DNA of 53,020 bases, from contig JAJRSE010000087.1 in the NCBI GenBank assembly GCA_024278955.1, positions 1 through 53,020 on the forward strand, in the 5' to 3' direction. This stretch comes from Planctomycetota bacterium (GTDB lineage Bacteria > Planctomycetota > Planctomycetia > Pirellulales > Lacipirellulaceae). Positions 43,754 to 51,470 of the stretch are shown here, in pieces. The notes below the pieces were generated by a model, which had not been told where the DNA came from, did no database searches, and saw only the letters and a list, made by a program, of their open reading frames with translations. The position numbers and the translations under genes are program-made. Within the stretch, counting starts at the first letter, position 1. Each line of letters starts with the position of its first letter.

Positions 43754-44815
43754 ATGTCCATCACCGACGATCAGAAAGAGGCGGCTGAAGAGCAGATCCT
43801 CGAACTCTCTAAACGCATCGACTTCTATCTGACGGAGTACTCGGTCGAGCTGCTGGCTAAGAAGATGAAGGACGGAGAGTTTGTCATCCCAGACTATCAG
43901 CGGGACGACACCTGGGAAGAGCCGAGGAAGAGCCGCTTCATTGAGTCACTCCTAATGGGTCTACCGATCCCGTTCCTCTTTTTTTGGGAAAGGCCTGACG
44001 GAAAGCTAGAAATCGTCGATGGCTCACAGCGTCTGCGAACAATTCAGCAATTCGTCGACGGGCAGCTCACCCTCGGTCCATTGAAAGAACTAAACAAGCT
44101 AGAAAGGATGTGCTTCGTAGATCTACCGGAATCGCGGCAGCGGAAGATTAATAATCGTTCTATCCGTGGGATTGTGCTCAATGAGCATGCTGACGCTCAG
44201 GCTCGATTCGATCTGTTCGATCGGATTAACACCGGCAGCAAGGTGGCCAATAAAGCGGAGGTTCGACGTGGTGCCTACACCGGCCCATTTCTTGATCTTG
44301 TGATCAAGCTCTCAAAGGACGAACTGTTCCAAAAACTCGCGCCAGTCCCGGAGAAGAGCGTTAAGCTACGAGAACGCGAAGAACTTGTCACGCGGTTCCT
44401 GGCTTATACCGATGGGCTTGAAGGATACCACGATAGAGTATCTGAGTTTCTCGACAACTACGCGATGCTGATGAACAAAAAATTCAGTGTAGATGAGTTG
44501 TTGGCTGACGAGTATGGGCGACGCTTTGAAGAGACTATGGAATTTGTACAGAAGGTCTTTCCCAATGGTTTTCGAAAAAGCAAGTCCAATACCACGACAC
44601 CTCGTACTCGATTCGAGTCGATCGCCCTTGGAAGTTACTTTGCGCTTCAAAGAAAGCCATCGCTCTCTGACAACCTGCCGTCGGTGAGCGGCTGGATTAA
44701 CAGCGAAGAGTTTAAGGAAATCACAAGCTCCGGCGGCTCGAATGTTAAATCGACTATCGTAAATCGCGTGAACTACGTGTGCGAGAAGTTCACCGGGGAG
44801 CTCGCATGGACGTGA
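43754..44815 (+). CDS. DUF262 (ParB/Srx-like, GmrS-type) protein of a putative defence operon
   Basis: 353 aa from the ATG at 43754. Residues about 30-130 carry the DUF262 pattern: FVIPDYQRDDTW, RFIESLLMGLPIPFLFFWER, then IVDGSQRLRTIQQFVDG, where the family's DGQQR is DGSQR. This motif binds and cleaves nucleotides in GmrSD-type and BrxU-like anti-phage enzymes. The usual partner, the HNH/DUF1524 nuclease domain, is not present in this protein: the following 200 residues are helical. The stop overlaps the start of the HEPN gene by ten bases, so the two are translated together. Probable role: sensor or switch of the module. Confidence 0.85.
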   Translation: MSITDDQKEAAEEQILELSKRIDFYLTEYSVELLAKKMKDGEFVIPDYQRDDTWEEPRKSRFIESLLMGLPIPFLFFWERPDGKLEIVDGSQRLRTIQQFVDGQLTLGPLKELNKLERMCFVDLPESRQRKINNRSIRGIVLNEHADAQARFDLFDRINTGSKVANKAEVRRGAYTGPFLDLVIKLSKDELFQKLAPVPEKSVKLREREELVTRFLAYTDGLEGYHDRVSEFLDNYAMLMNKKFSVDELLADEYGRRFEETMEFVQKVFPNGFRKSKSNTTTPRTRFESIALGSYFALQRKPSLSDNLPSVSGWINSEEFKEITSSGGSNVKSTIVNRVNYVCEKFTGELAWT

Positions 44816-45546
44816 AGAAGGACTTCGCCGAGCGGGTAGACGAGATCAACGCGTACCTCGACCTGCTCGACGCAATCACGCGGGCGGCGCAGAGTGGTGC
44901 GCCGAAGATCGGCGAGGTGAAGATAACTGCTCAACAGCAACGCATACTGTACTCTTCGGTCTTTCTGCAACTCTATAATTTGACAGAGGCAACAATCACT
45001 TGGTGCCTAAAGGCGATCACGCAGGCGTCGTCCGAGGGCGGCAACTTCACCCCCGAACACCTTTCCGAAGACATGCTGCGAGAGTGGGTCAAGACCACGG
45101 CTAGGACCAACGCTCCGTTAAACGCGGACAACCGGCTAAAAAAGATGCTTGCGTTCTGCAAGTTAGTCCTTGGCGGCGAGCCGATTTCGGAGTGGGAGAT
45201 GGCAGTAGGCGGGGGAGGGAACTGGGATGATCGCTCAATCGAAAAACTCGCAAAACGACTTGGGCTGTCGCTATTGGTTACCCAGAAAGCCAAGGATGCG
45301 GTAAAGGATATTGTCAGCGATGAACGGGGCGCTCTGATGCACGTTAGACATCTTCGGAACAAGCTTGCCCACGGCTCGATGTCGTTCACCGAATGCGGTG
45401 CCGACGTCACCTCCAGTGACTTGCGACGTCTAACGAACGACGTCACGCTCTACCTTTCAGAAGTAGTAGACTTATTCGCCACATCCGTTCAGACAAAGCA
45501 GTTCCTAAAGCCCTCCGCGTCTTCTATGTCGGGAGACGTTTCATGA
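44806..45546 (+). CDS. HEPN-domain protein (MAE_28990/MAE_18760-like), probable RNase
   Basis: 246 aa from the ATG at 44806, with GGGGAG five bases upstream. The protein is helical throughout. The catalytic HEPN signature R-x4-H is RNKLAHG at residues near 195, with the conserved N after R; QQQRILYSSVFLQLYNLTEA is the early helix seen in MAE_28990-type HEPN proteins. Many HEPN proteins cut RNA and stop growth on infection. The end overlaps the methyltransferase start as ATGA. No separate antitoxin is in the operon, so the DUF262 protein or the methyltransferase may hold this one in check. Confidence 0.82.
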   Translation: MDVKKDFAERVDEINAYLDLLDAITRAAQSGAPKIGEVKITAQQQRILYSSVFLQLYNLTEATITWCLKAITQASSEGGNFTPEHLSEDMLREWVKTTARTNAPLNADNRLKKMLAFCKLVLGGEPISEWEMAVGGGGNWDDRSIEKLAKRLGLSLLVTQKAKDAVKDIVSDERGALMHVRHLRNKLAHGSMSFTECGADVTSSDLRRLTNDVTLYLSEVVDLFATSVQTKQFLKPSASSMSGDVS

Positions 45547-46610
45547 TTACTTGTGTTGACCTATTCTGCGGTGTTGGAGGCCTGACTGCTGGCCTCCGCA
45601 GCCGAGGGGTTAAAGTAGCGGCGGGCTTCGATCTCGATCCGGCCTGTCGCTTCCCCTACGAGACAAACAACCATGTCCCTTTTGTTGAAATAGATGTGCG
45701 GGATCTATCCCCTGAGTCGCTCTCAAGCTACTGGAAGCGAGGGGCTTTTTCACTGCTAGCGGGGTGCGCCCCTTGCCAACCCTTTTCAACCTATAGTCAA
45801 ACCGGACGAAGAAAACGTTCTGACGACAAATGGGATTTGGTAAACGAGTTCGCCCGTTTGATTCGCGAATGTCAACCGGATCTAGTTACGATGGAGAACG
45901 TTCCCCAGCTGGAACGTCATCGGGTCTTTAAGCAGTTCGTCAATGCTCTTTCGGGGTACCACGTATGGTCCGCAGTTGTTGATTGTGTGGAATACGGAAT
46001 ACCCCAGACGCGAAAGCGACTCGTATTATTGGCATCCAAGCTCGGGCCAATCGCTTTGCCTCGGCCACAAGCGGCAGGGGAAAGGCAACCTACGGTCCGG
46101 GAGGCGATCTCCCACCTAACAACGTTGCGGTCTGGTCAGTCCTCACGTAAAGATCGGCTCCATCGCGCCTGCTCGCTAAGCGAGCTTAATCTCCTGAGAA
46201 TTCGCGCGTCAAAACCTGGGGGGACGTGGCGTGATTGGGATGAGAAGCTCCTCGCGCCGTGCCACCGCAAAAAGTCCGGTGAGACTTACCCTAGTGTTTA
46301 CGGACGAATGGAGTGGGATAAGCCATCGCCAACGATAACAACGCAGTGCTTTGGGTATGGGAACGGTCGTTTCGGACACCCATCGCAGAACAGGGCAATC
46401 ACACTGCGAGAAGCAGCCATCCTGCAGACGTTTCCCGAAGACTACAAATTCGTTGAGCCCGAGGGGAAAGTCCGATTTGGCGTTTTAGGGAGATTGATTG
46501 GCAATGCGGTTCCTGTGCGACTCGGCGAAGTTATCGCCGATGCGATTAATGCGAATGTTCGAGACTGGAGTAAAGAAGAAAGCCGTATTCGGGTTCGAAA
46601 TCATTCATAG
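45543..46610 (+). CDS. DNA (cytosine-5) methyltransferase
   Basis: 355 aa with GGGAG eight bases upstream of the ATG. All main motifs are in order: I DLFCGVGGLTAGL, IV GCAPCQPFSTYS (catalytic cysteine), VI TMENVP, VIII QTRKRLVLLASK, IX REAAILQTFPEDY and X IGNAVPVRL. The target recognition region is about residues 200-270 (the site itself cannot be read). No ordinary restriction endonuclease gene follows; the two upstream genes take its place in the operon. It probably marks self DNA, or is an orphan enzyme kept by the cassette. Confidence 0.92.
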   Translation: MITCVDLFCGVGGLTAGLRSRGVKVAAGFDLDPACRFPYETNNHVPFVEIDVRDLSPESLSSYWKRGAFSLLAGCAPCQPFSTYSQTGRRKRSDDKWDLVNEFARLIRECQPDLVTMENVPQLERHRVFKQFVNALSGYHVWSAVVDCVEYGIPQTRKRLVLLASKLGPIALPRPQAAGERQPTVREAISHLTTLRSGQSSRKDRLHRACSLSELNLLRIRASKPGGTWRDWDEKLLAPCHRKKSGETYPSVYGRMEWDKPSPTITTQCFGYGNGRFGHPSQNRAITLREAAILQTFPEDYKFVEPEGKVRFGVLGRLIGNAVPVRLGEVIADAINANVRDWSKEESRIRVRNHS

Positions 46611-46646
46611 TCGTTGATGTCGTGCCATATTCTCCCTTCGGCACCT

Positions 46647-46808
46647 ATGCCTAAGAGAGTATTTCCTACTCCCAAGCCCTGGGAGATATCTGCCTCGCGG
46701 CGGCGATCACTTCGACCGACCACAATTAGGGGTCAGCGCCAACTCTCAGCGGCTGAAAAAACCTCCGCGATTTTCGACTTGCAGCAACTAATGGAGGTTG
46801 CGAAGTAA
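46647..46808 (+). CDS. Doubtful small gene after the methyltransferase
   Basis: A 53-codon frame (MPKRVFPTPKPWEISASRRR ...) begins 36 bp past the methyltransferase stop on the same strand. It is basic and resembles no family I know; a decayed fourth gene of the module is possible. No ribosome site is convincing. Confidence 0.25.
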   Translation: MPKRVFPTPKPWEISASRRRSLRPTTIRGQRQLSAAEKTSAIFDLQQLMEVAK

Positions 46809-46809
46809 C

Positions 46810-46861
46810 CGCTAGCATTTTTCAAAAAACCCCTGTTTTACAGCGTCATCCAATGCTAGCG
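46810..46861. repeat. Perfect inverted repeat at the end of the defence operon
   Basis: CGCTAGCATT (46810-46819) and AATGCTAGCG (46852-46861) pair at all ten positions around a 32-base interior rich in A and C. It could end transcription or mark the border of the cassette. The rest of the gap to 47038 shows no gene. Confidence 0.55.
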
Positions 46862-47038
46862 ACACGCTACTTCAGATTGAGATGCGTATCAATCGTTGCT
46901 TGGTAATACCGTCGGGTTGGGGGGCTTGGCTAAAAACCGCCTCTGCACGAGGCTTTGTGCCCCATTGCGGTAGCGAGTAGGTGTGTTAGGCTAGATCGTT
47001 CATAAATGTGGTGACACTTAACCCGTTCGGAGTTGTTG

Positions 47039-47878
47039 ATGCAAATATTGGGCAGTGGGCGGAATCAAATCAAAACGGCACTCTTGTTAGCCGCTGGAAC
47101 TGGCAGTCGCCTACAACCACTCACCGATGATTTGCCCAAATGCCTAACCGAAATCAACGAAACTACGATCCTCGAACGACTCGTTCGAGGGCTACAATCG
47201 TGGGGATTTGAACGCTTGGTGGTCGTCGTGGGGCACATGGATGATTGCCTGCGTGACTACCTGAACAGTTTAGAGAGCGGGCTAACAATCGAGTATGTTA
47301 GTAACGCGAAATACCGCACCACAAACAACATCTATTCCTTGTGGGCTGCTCGCCACGCGATTCAAGAACCATTTTTGCTTCTTGAATGCGATCTCATCTT
47401 CGACGATGCCCTGCTTGGCCAAATGCTCACACCCGACCGGATTGCCGTCTCGCACATCTTGCCCTGGATGAATGGCACCACCGTCTCGCTCGATCATTCA
47501 CAACGAGTGATACACTTTCATATGAGCGGAAATCGCCATCTGAGTGGAGGTCGGCACATGGGCGGAAATCGGCACATGGGCGGAGATCAGTTCCCAGAGA
47601 CCGGCACCCACAAAACCGTCAACATGTACAGCTTTTCGCAGCCCTCCTGGCAACGCATTACCCAAAGATTAGAAGAATTCATTTCGGCGGGCCGAGTGAA
47701 TGGGTATTACGAAGCGGTGTTTGCAGAAATGGTTGCGAAGGGAGAGCTCTCTTTCCAGGCGGAATTCTTTGACGACCAGCGTTGGTACGAAATCGATACA
47801 CTCGATGATCTCCACGAGGCCGAACGCCTCTTCCCGAGTACAAACGGACGGTTGACTTCGGGCATGGCCGGAGTATGA
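47039..47878 (+). CDS. Sugar/choline-phosphate-type nucleotidyltransferase
   Basis: 279 aa from the ATG at 47039 (GGAG seven bases upstream). The family signature LLAAGTGSRLQPLTDDLPKC at residues about 17-37 is that of NTP transferases; NIYSLWAARHAI, LLECDLIF and YEIDTLDDLHEAE are the metal and sugar-phosphate regions. This pattern is closest, by eye, to LicC/PntC-type cytidylyltransferases for choline phosphate or aminoethylphosphonate. A tandem SGNRHL/GGNRHM insertion near residue 165 is unusual. The stop overlaps the next gene as ATGA, and a CDP-alcohol transferase follows, so a CDP-headgroup is likely its product. Confidence 0.8.
   Translation: MQILGSGRNQIKTALLLAAGTGSRLQPLTDDLPKCLTEINETTILERLVRGLQSWGFERLVVVVGHMDDCLRDYLNSLESGLTIEYVSNAKYRTTNNIYSLWAARHAIQEPFLLLECDLIFDDALLGQMLTPDRIAVSHILPWMNGTTVSLDHSQRVIHFHMSGNRHLSGGRHMGGNRHMGGDQFPETGTHKTVNMYSFSQPSWQRITQRLEEFISAGRVNGYYEAVFAEMVAKGELSFQAEFFDDQRWYEIDTLDDLHEAERLFPSTNGRLTSGMAGV
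47525..47590. repeat. 18-bp tandem repeat inside the nucleotidyltransferase gene
   Basis: Three and a half units of the type GGCGGAAATCGGCACATG follow each other in frame, giving SGNRHL SGGRHM GGNRHM GGDQ. It adds about 20 residues, rich in Gly, His and Arg, on a surface loop before THKTVNMYSFSQ. Confidence 0.85.
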
Positions 47879-48069
47879 CCACCCTTGATTATGAAACCGT
47901 CAACCGTTATTGGAACACGGCGACCTCATCTCTCTTGGCCTCCACTTTGAGCTGTGACCGATCGTTAGAGCACGTCCAAAACCGATTGATTGCTCAAAAT
48001 CTCCAGGCCAAGGACACCCTTCCACTGGGTTCTGAGATCGGCTTTAACACCACACGCGATGCCGCGTAG
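47875..48069 (+). pseudogene. Truncated gene coupled to the nucleotidyltransferase
   Basis: The ATG at 47875 overlaps the previous stop (ATGA), the mark of a genuine operon gene. Only 64 codons remain: TTLDYETVNRYWNTATSSLL ... and the sequence changes character from about codon 45 (near 48010). The segment 48010-48115 looks like an inserted repeat; read on the minus strand it has the phrase VPSLWEDAQTTFLRGIACGV that I associate with repeated DNA in related genomes. The family of the lost protein cannot be named. Confidence 0.5.
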
Positions 48070-48118
48070 AAAGGTGGTTTGGGCGTCCTCCCATAGCGAG
48101 GGGACTCCGAAATTATCG

Positions 48119-48880
48119 ATGCAAGACTCACCTAAAAACGACCCACCTCGAAACGTAGTGGTCAGGAACTTGGCGAACATTGCCTCGATTCTTGGCGTGC
48201 TTCCGCTCTGCCTACTCTTCGGCGAACATGGCTATCAGTACTTGCTCCCGTTGATCCTCTACAACAACGTCATGGACGATTTGGACGGGGTGTTAGCAGC
48301 CAAGTTGAATATCCGAAGCGACCTCGGGGCTCTATTAGACAATATCTGCGATGCGATTGTGCATGCGGTGTTTGTGATGGTTGTAGGGATGCACTATCTT
48401 CAAGAGATGGGGGCTCAGGAAGCCGGGTATCCCTACCTGGGAAGCATTTGCCTTGCAAGCAGCTTGGTGGCCACGGTAGCCATGATCGTTCGCGTTGCTA
48501 CTCGGATCAATCCGACCTCTGCCACCGGAACAGGCTCGCCAACGAACGAACTGATTCGACACCTTTTCTTTGTCCTACTCGTGACGCAGATCGCTGGCTA
48601 CAATCCAACGCCCTATTTGATCGCGGTGTTTCTGCTTCACTCAGTGTCGATGCTTGCCCCATTTAAGATGCCCTATATGATTCGAAGTCTGACCAAGTCA
48701 GCAACATTGATTGGCATCGTCAATGTGGTGTTGCTTGTAGCGTGGCTTCTGCCATCTACGGCTCCCTTCATCGCAGCAGCATTTGTAGTTACCTACTTGG
48801 CTTCATTGGCTACCGGAGGGTTCTTGTGGCTGCGAGAGAATTGCAGTGGACAGGCCGGAGGGCTCGATAGATCGCCCTAG
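48119..48880 (+). CDS. CDP-alcohol phosphatidyltransferase
   Basis: 253 aa from the ATG at 48119; the longer frame runs through the inserted repeat. The signature D-x2-DG-x2-A-x9-G-x3-D-x3-D is visible as DDLDGVLAAKLNIRSDLGAL and LDNICD, with alanine in the place of the usual arginine after DGxxA. The protein is a multi-pass membrane protein (for example SICLASSLVATVAMIV, LFFVLLVTQIAGY, VNVVLLVAWLLPST, FIAAAFVVTYLASLATGGF). Such enzymes move a phosphoalcohol from a CDP carrier to a second alcohol. With the LicC/PntC-like enzyme it suggests transfer of a choline- or phosphonate-type group to a lipid. Confidence 0.85.
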   Translation: MQDSPKNDPPRNVVVRNLANIASILGVLPLCLLFGEHGYQYLLPLILYNNVMDDLDGVLAAKLNIRSDLGALLDNICDAIVHAVFVMVVGMHYLQEMGAQEAGYPYLGSICLASSLVATVAMIVRVATRINPTSATGTGSPTNELIRHLFFVLLVTQIAGYNPTPYLIAVFLLHSVSMLAPFKMPYMIRSLTKSATLIGIVNVVLLVAWLLPSTAPFIAAAFVVTYLASLATGGFLWLRENCSGQAGGLDRSP

Positions 48881-48986
48881 TGCTTTGTCATTATCAAAAA
48901 GTCGGGTGTGAGATGTCAGAAGTCGTTACTGAACAAGTCGTTCTGACATCCCACACCCGAAAATTAGCATTTGACAAAGCCCTAGA
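48878..48986. repeat. 109-bp long palindromic element
   Basis: Outer arms TAGTGCTTTGTCA (48878-48890) and TGACAAAGCCCTAG (48973-48986) and inner arms TCGGGTGTGAGATGTCAGAA (48902-48921) and TTCTGACATCCCACACCCGA (48941-48960) pair with few mismatches around a 19-base loop. The first arm starts on the stop codon of the CDP-alcohol gene. It looks like a small MITE/REP-type element, and its transcript would form a very strong hairpin. Confidence 0.8.
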
Positions 48987-49298
48987 ACGCTTCCTTAAAA
49001 AACCATAGCCACCGAGCACACAGAGAAAAACCACCTTCTCTCGGTGTTCTCTGGGAACTCTGTACTTCGGATGCCGATTTTGCTTTAAGCGAAGTCTCAG
49101 TCAAGTAATAGTTGGTTGCGATAACCCTCCACTTTTGGGCTATCGCAAACTGGAGCCTGCGACATTACCGATGTCAACGCTGATTTTCGCCAGAGTGGGG
49201 GCTTGATCAGCTTGGCAACAGGAGACAGTTTCAGCAGGATGGAGTCTTTAATTTCGCAACGTTGGCGAGCAACAGCTTCGTTTAACGCAGCCAGGGGC
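48987..49298. other. Gap with a dispersed CACAGAG repeat
   Basis: No gene is seen. At 49003-49060 the sequence from CCATAGCCACCGAGCACACA to CTCGGTGTTCTCTGGGAACT is an inverted copy of the repeat at 5836-5898; CTCGGTGTTCTCTG (49040-49053) is the exact reverse complement of 5849-5862. The remaining 49080-49298 has short plus-strand traces of a repeat-domain protein without a frame. Confidence 0.6.
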
Positions 49299-49922
49299 TT
49301 ATCGATGTTGGCGAATACTAAGAATCAAGATCGTGGCTACAAAAACTAGCCCTGCTGCCGATGGTTCAGGTATGACATTGAGCGTAAGAGAATCAAAATT
49401 TTCGCCCGAACCCCAAGACCATGTGTAACTCCCTGGCGTGATCCCAAGCGTGTCGAAAGTCTGGTTGAAGAAAATACCCGTTCCAGTGAGGTCGGTACCA
49501 GATTTGTATGACTCAGGAACGATGATTATGGGCACATTGACATCACCAGGAAACGTCAGGCTATGAACCCCAAATAAGTCGCCCGAGCCATCATTAGCTT
49601 CTACAAATGCTGCCTGAGAACCGATTCCGGACGGAGCAACCAAAAGCCCTGAGTAAAAGTCAAACCGGGGTGCTCCGGGAGCAAATATCTCTTCAATGGT
49701 GAGTACGGGCCCTACCAAGGCAACTGGCGGAATGCCAAGAAAACTTGAGGATACACCTCCCTCGTTTGAGAAGAATGTTAACGCTGACAAATCAAATGTT
49801 CCTGCACCGTTGAAGACAACATCTCCCCCAGCTTGAGTCGCCGTGATAACCACCGCACCACTTGCATGTGGAGTGGCAATCGCAAAGAGAGCTAGAGCAA
49901 CTAAAAGGTAGAAAGTCTTCAT
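49299..49922 (-). CDS. PEP-CTERM protein of unknown function
   Basis: 207 aa from the ATG at 49922, which begins a signal peptide (MKTFYLLVALALFAIATPHA). The middle is a beta-rich extracellular domain (TATQAGGDVVFNGAGTFDLS, FFSNEGGVSSSFLGIPP, GIFFNQTFDTLGITPGSYTW). It ends NVIPEPSAAGLVFVATILIL with a short basic tail, a PEP-CTERM sorting signal. A complete insertion element stands 93 bp above its start and may have displaced its promoter. Cell-surface structural or binding role inferred from the class only. Confidence 0.82.
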   Translation of the reverse strand: MKTFYLLVALALFAIATPHASGAVVITATQAGGDVVFNGAGTFDLSALTFFSNEGGVSSSFLGIPPVALVGPVLTIEEIFAPGAPRFDFYSGLLVAPSGIGSQAAFVEANDGSGDLFGVHSLTFPGDVNVPIIIVPESYKSGTDLTGTGIFFNQTFDTLGITPGSYTWSWGSGENFDSLTLNVIPEPSAAGLVFVATILILSIRQHR

Positions 49923-50014
49923 AATATTGGCTCTCTGTAAGTGGTGGAGAAAGGGTGCTGAGTATTGCCGGAAGCAATTAGTTTTCATGGACGGGGAAAC
50001 CATTTGAGTTATAT

Positions 50015-51446
50015 CTGGACTTTTGCAAAACGCTAAATCAACCCCAATTGGGCAATGACGTGTTGAGGTTTCCGAGAATTTTCGTTGATTTGTATCATGG
50101 CCCAGGTAAGAGTGGTCCGCAGGGTTTCGTTGGCAACAGCGCGACATGCTTGGCCGATGGTCGTCAGCCTTTCGAGTGCCCATTCCTTCGCTCGGCTCGT
50201 TTTGAGTTCTCGCATCAAGATCGTGTACGCCAACATCACCAAGTGCATGTGCCTCGTCTGGCCTTGGCCGCTGCGCAACTGACACGCTCCCATGCCCAAC
50301 TCTTGTTTGCCATCGCGGTGAAAAGTTTCGGTACCGGTCCAACGATTTCGGTAGGTCTTGAGAATGCGATTGATTTCCCAACGAGTCCGATTGGTAATAA
50401 GCACCTTGGCAAGCGTTTGGTCCCGACGGTTATGCCAAATCAAGACGATCCGCACCGGATGTTTTACTTGAGGCAGGCGAACGGTGGTGGTGAAGTACCA
50501 CTGACGATCGTCCCCACGCCGCAACTCCTTGCGATTTTCGCGGACAATCGAGGCGGCGAACTCGTCGGCGCGGATACTCTTGCCACGTACCTCCAGCTTG
50601 CGATTGGTTTTCAAGTCACCGACGTAAGCTCGCGATTCGCCCTGCCCATTCTTTTGCTCGTGAATGTGGTTGAGGTTCGCAGCACTGGAAAAATAGCTGT
50701 CAAACGTGAAATCGCCAGGGATTTCTCGCTCGCAGACCCAGTCGACAAGTTGCCGGAACAGTACGCCGTGATCCTGAAACTCTTCGCCGGTCGCTTCACA
50801 CTGGTCACGCTTCTTGAAGCGGTGAAATTCCAGCGGATAATGTTTGCCACTTGGGCAGACGTAGTTGACGAACAGATAATCGTGAGCGATTTTGTGCCGC
50901 TGCTCGGCATGATCCCAGAACCAGCCGACGTCGTCGATCAGCTTGCCATCGTGGTCGATCAGCACGTCGTCCAATGCGATGACTCCGCGATCGGAATACC
51001 GCGTCGCGGAATCCTCCTGCAGCAACTCCAGACGCTGAGCGTTCAGTTGGTCGACGTCCCACGGAGTCTCGGTCACAAAGCGATTGAGACACGACTGGTC
51101 GGTCGTATCGACGAACTCGCCGTTGATACCCGTGATGGTCTTGTTTTTGGCAACGATCAGTCCCGTGAGATACTCAGCGAAGTGTTGGCGTTGCGGCTGG
51201 TTGGGAAACAGATCGGCAAAATCTTCGATTGCGTCAGCAACGATGTGCGGAAATTCGACAATTGCAGGCATGGCAAAAACTCCCTGGGTGCTGGTGAGCC
51301 ATGCTCCAGCAGAACACCAATTCGTCGATTTTTCAGACCAACCCAACATCATCAAACAAATCCTATGCAAGCAATACCACATCTAGTACTTGCTAGCTGA
51401 TGCGGTAATGGAAATGATCTTGATATTCCAAAATGCAAAAGTCCAG
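50015..51446 (-). mobile_element. Complete IS701/IS4-type insertion sequence
   Basis: Ends CTGGACTTTTGCA (50015-50027) and TGCAAAAGTCCAG (51434-51446) are perfect inverted repeats around one transposase gene. About 170 bp of untranslated sequence lie between its start and the right end; that part also matches the remnant at 39956-40205. No clear target duplication is seen (TTATAT against TTATTA). Confidence 0.85.
50033..51271 (-). CDS. IS701/IS4-family transposase
   Basis: 412 aa from the ATG at 51271, preferred because the remnant copy begins at the same place. DDE residues can be placed: D in VIALDDVLIDHDGKLIDD, D in FTFDSYFSS, and E in YRNRWTGTETFHRDGKQELG (the Y-R-E-K signature of IS4-like enzymes). 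The frame is intact, so the element may be active. A 450-codon frame on the opposite strand is a shadow of this gene. Confidence 0.9.
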   Translation of the reverse strand: MPAIVEFPHIVADAIEDFADLFPNQPQRQHFAEYLTGLIVAKNKTITGINGEFVDTTDQSCLNRFVTETPWDVDQLNAQRLELLQEDSATRYSDRGVIALDDVLIDHDGKLIDDVGWFWDHAEQRHKIAHDYLFVNYVCPSGKHYPLEFHRFKKRDQCEATGEEFQDHGVLFRQLVDWVCEREIPGDFTFDSYFSSAANLNHIHEQKNGQGESRAYVGDLKTNRKLEVRGKSIRADEFAASIVRENRKELRRGDDRQWYFTTTVRLPQVKHPVRIVLIWHNRRDQTLAKVLITNRTRWEINRILKTYRNRWTGTETFHRDGKQELGMGACQLRSGQGQTRHMHLVMLAYTILMRELKTSRAKEWALERLTTIGQACRAVANETLRTTLTWAMIQINENSRKPQHVIAQLGLI

Positions 51447-51470
51447 TTATTAATCAAACCGGAGAAACCA

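Noticed and set aside
46647..46808. Small frame after the methyltransferase as a Vsr-type repair enzyme
   Set aside because: It lacks the Vsr catalytic pattern and is far too short; listed only as a doubtful gene.
50048..51400. 450-codon open frame on the plus strand across the insertion sequence
   Set aside because: Antisense to the intact IS701/IS4-type transposase; no family pattern and no ribosome site.
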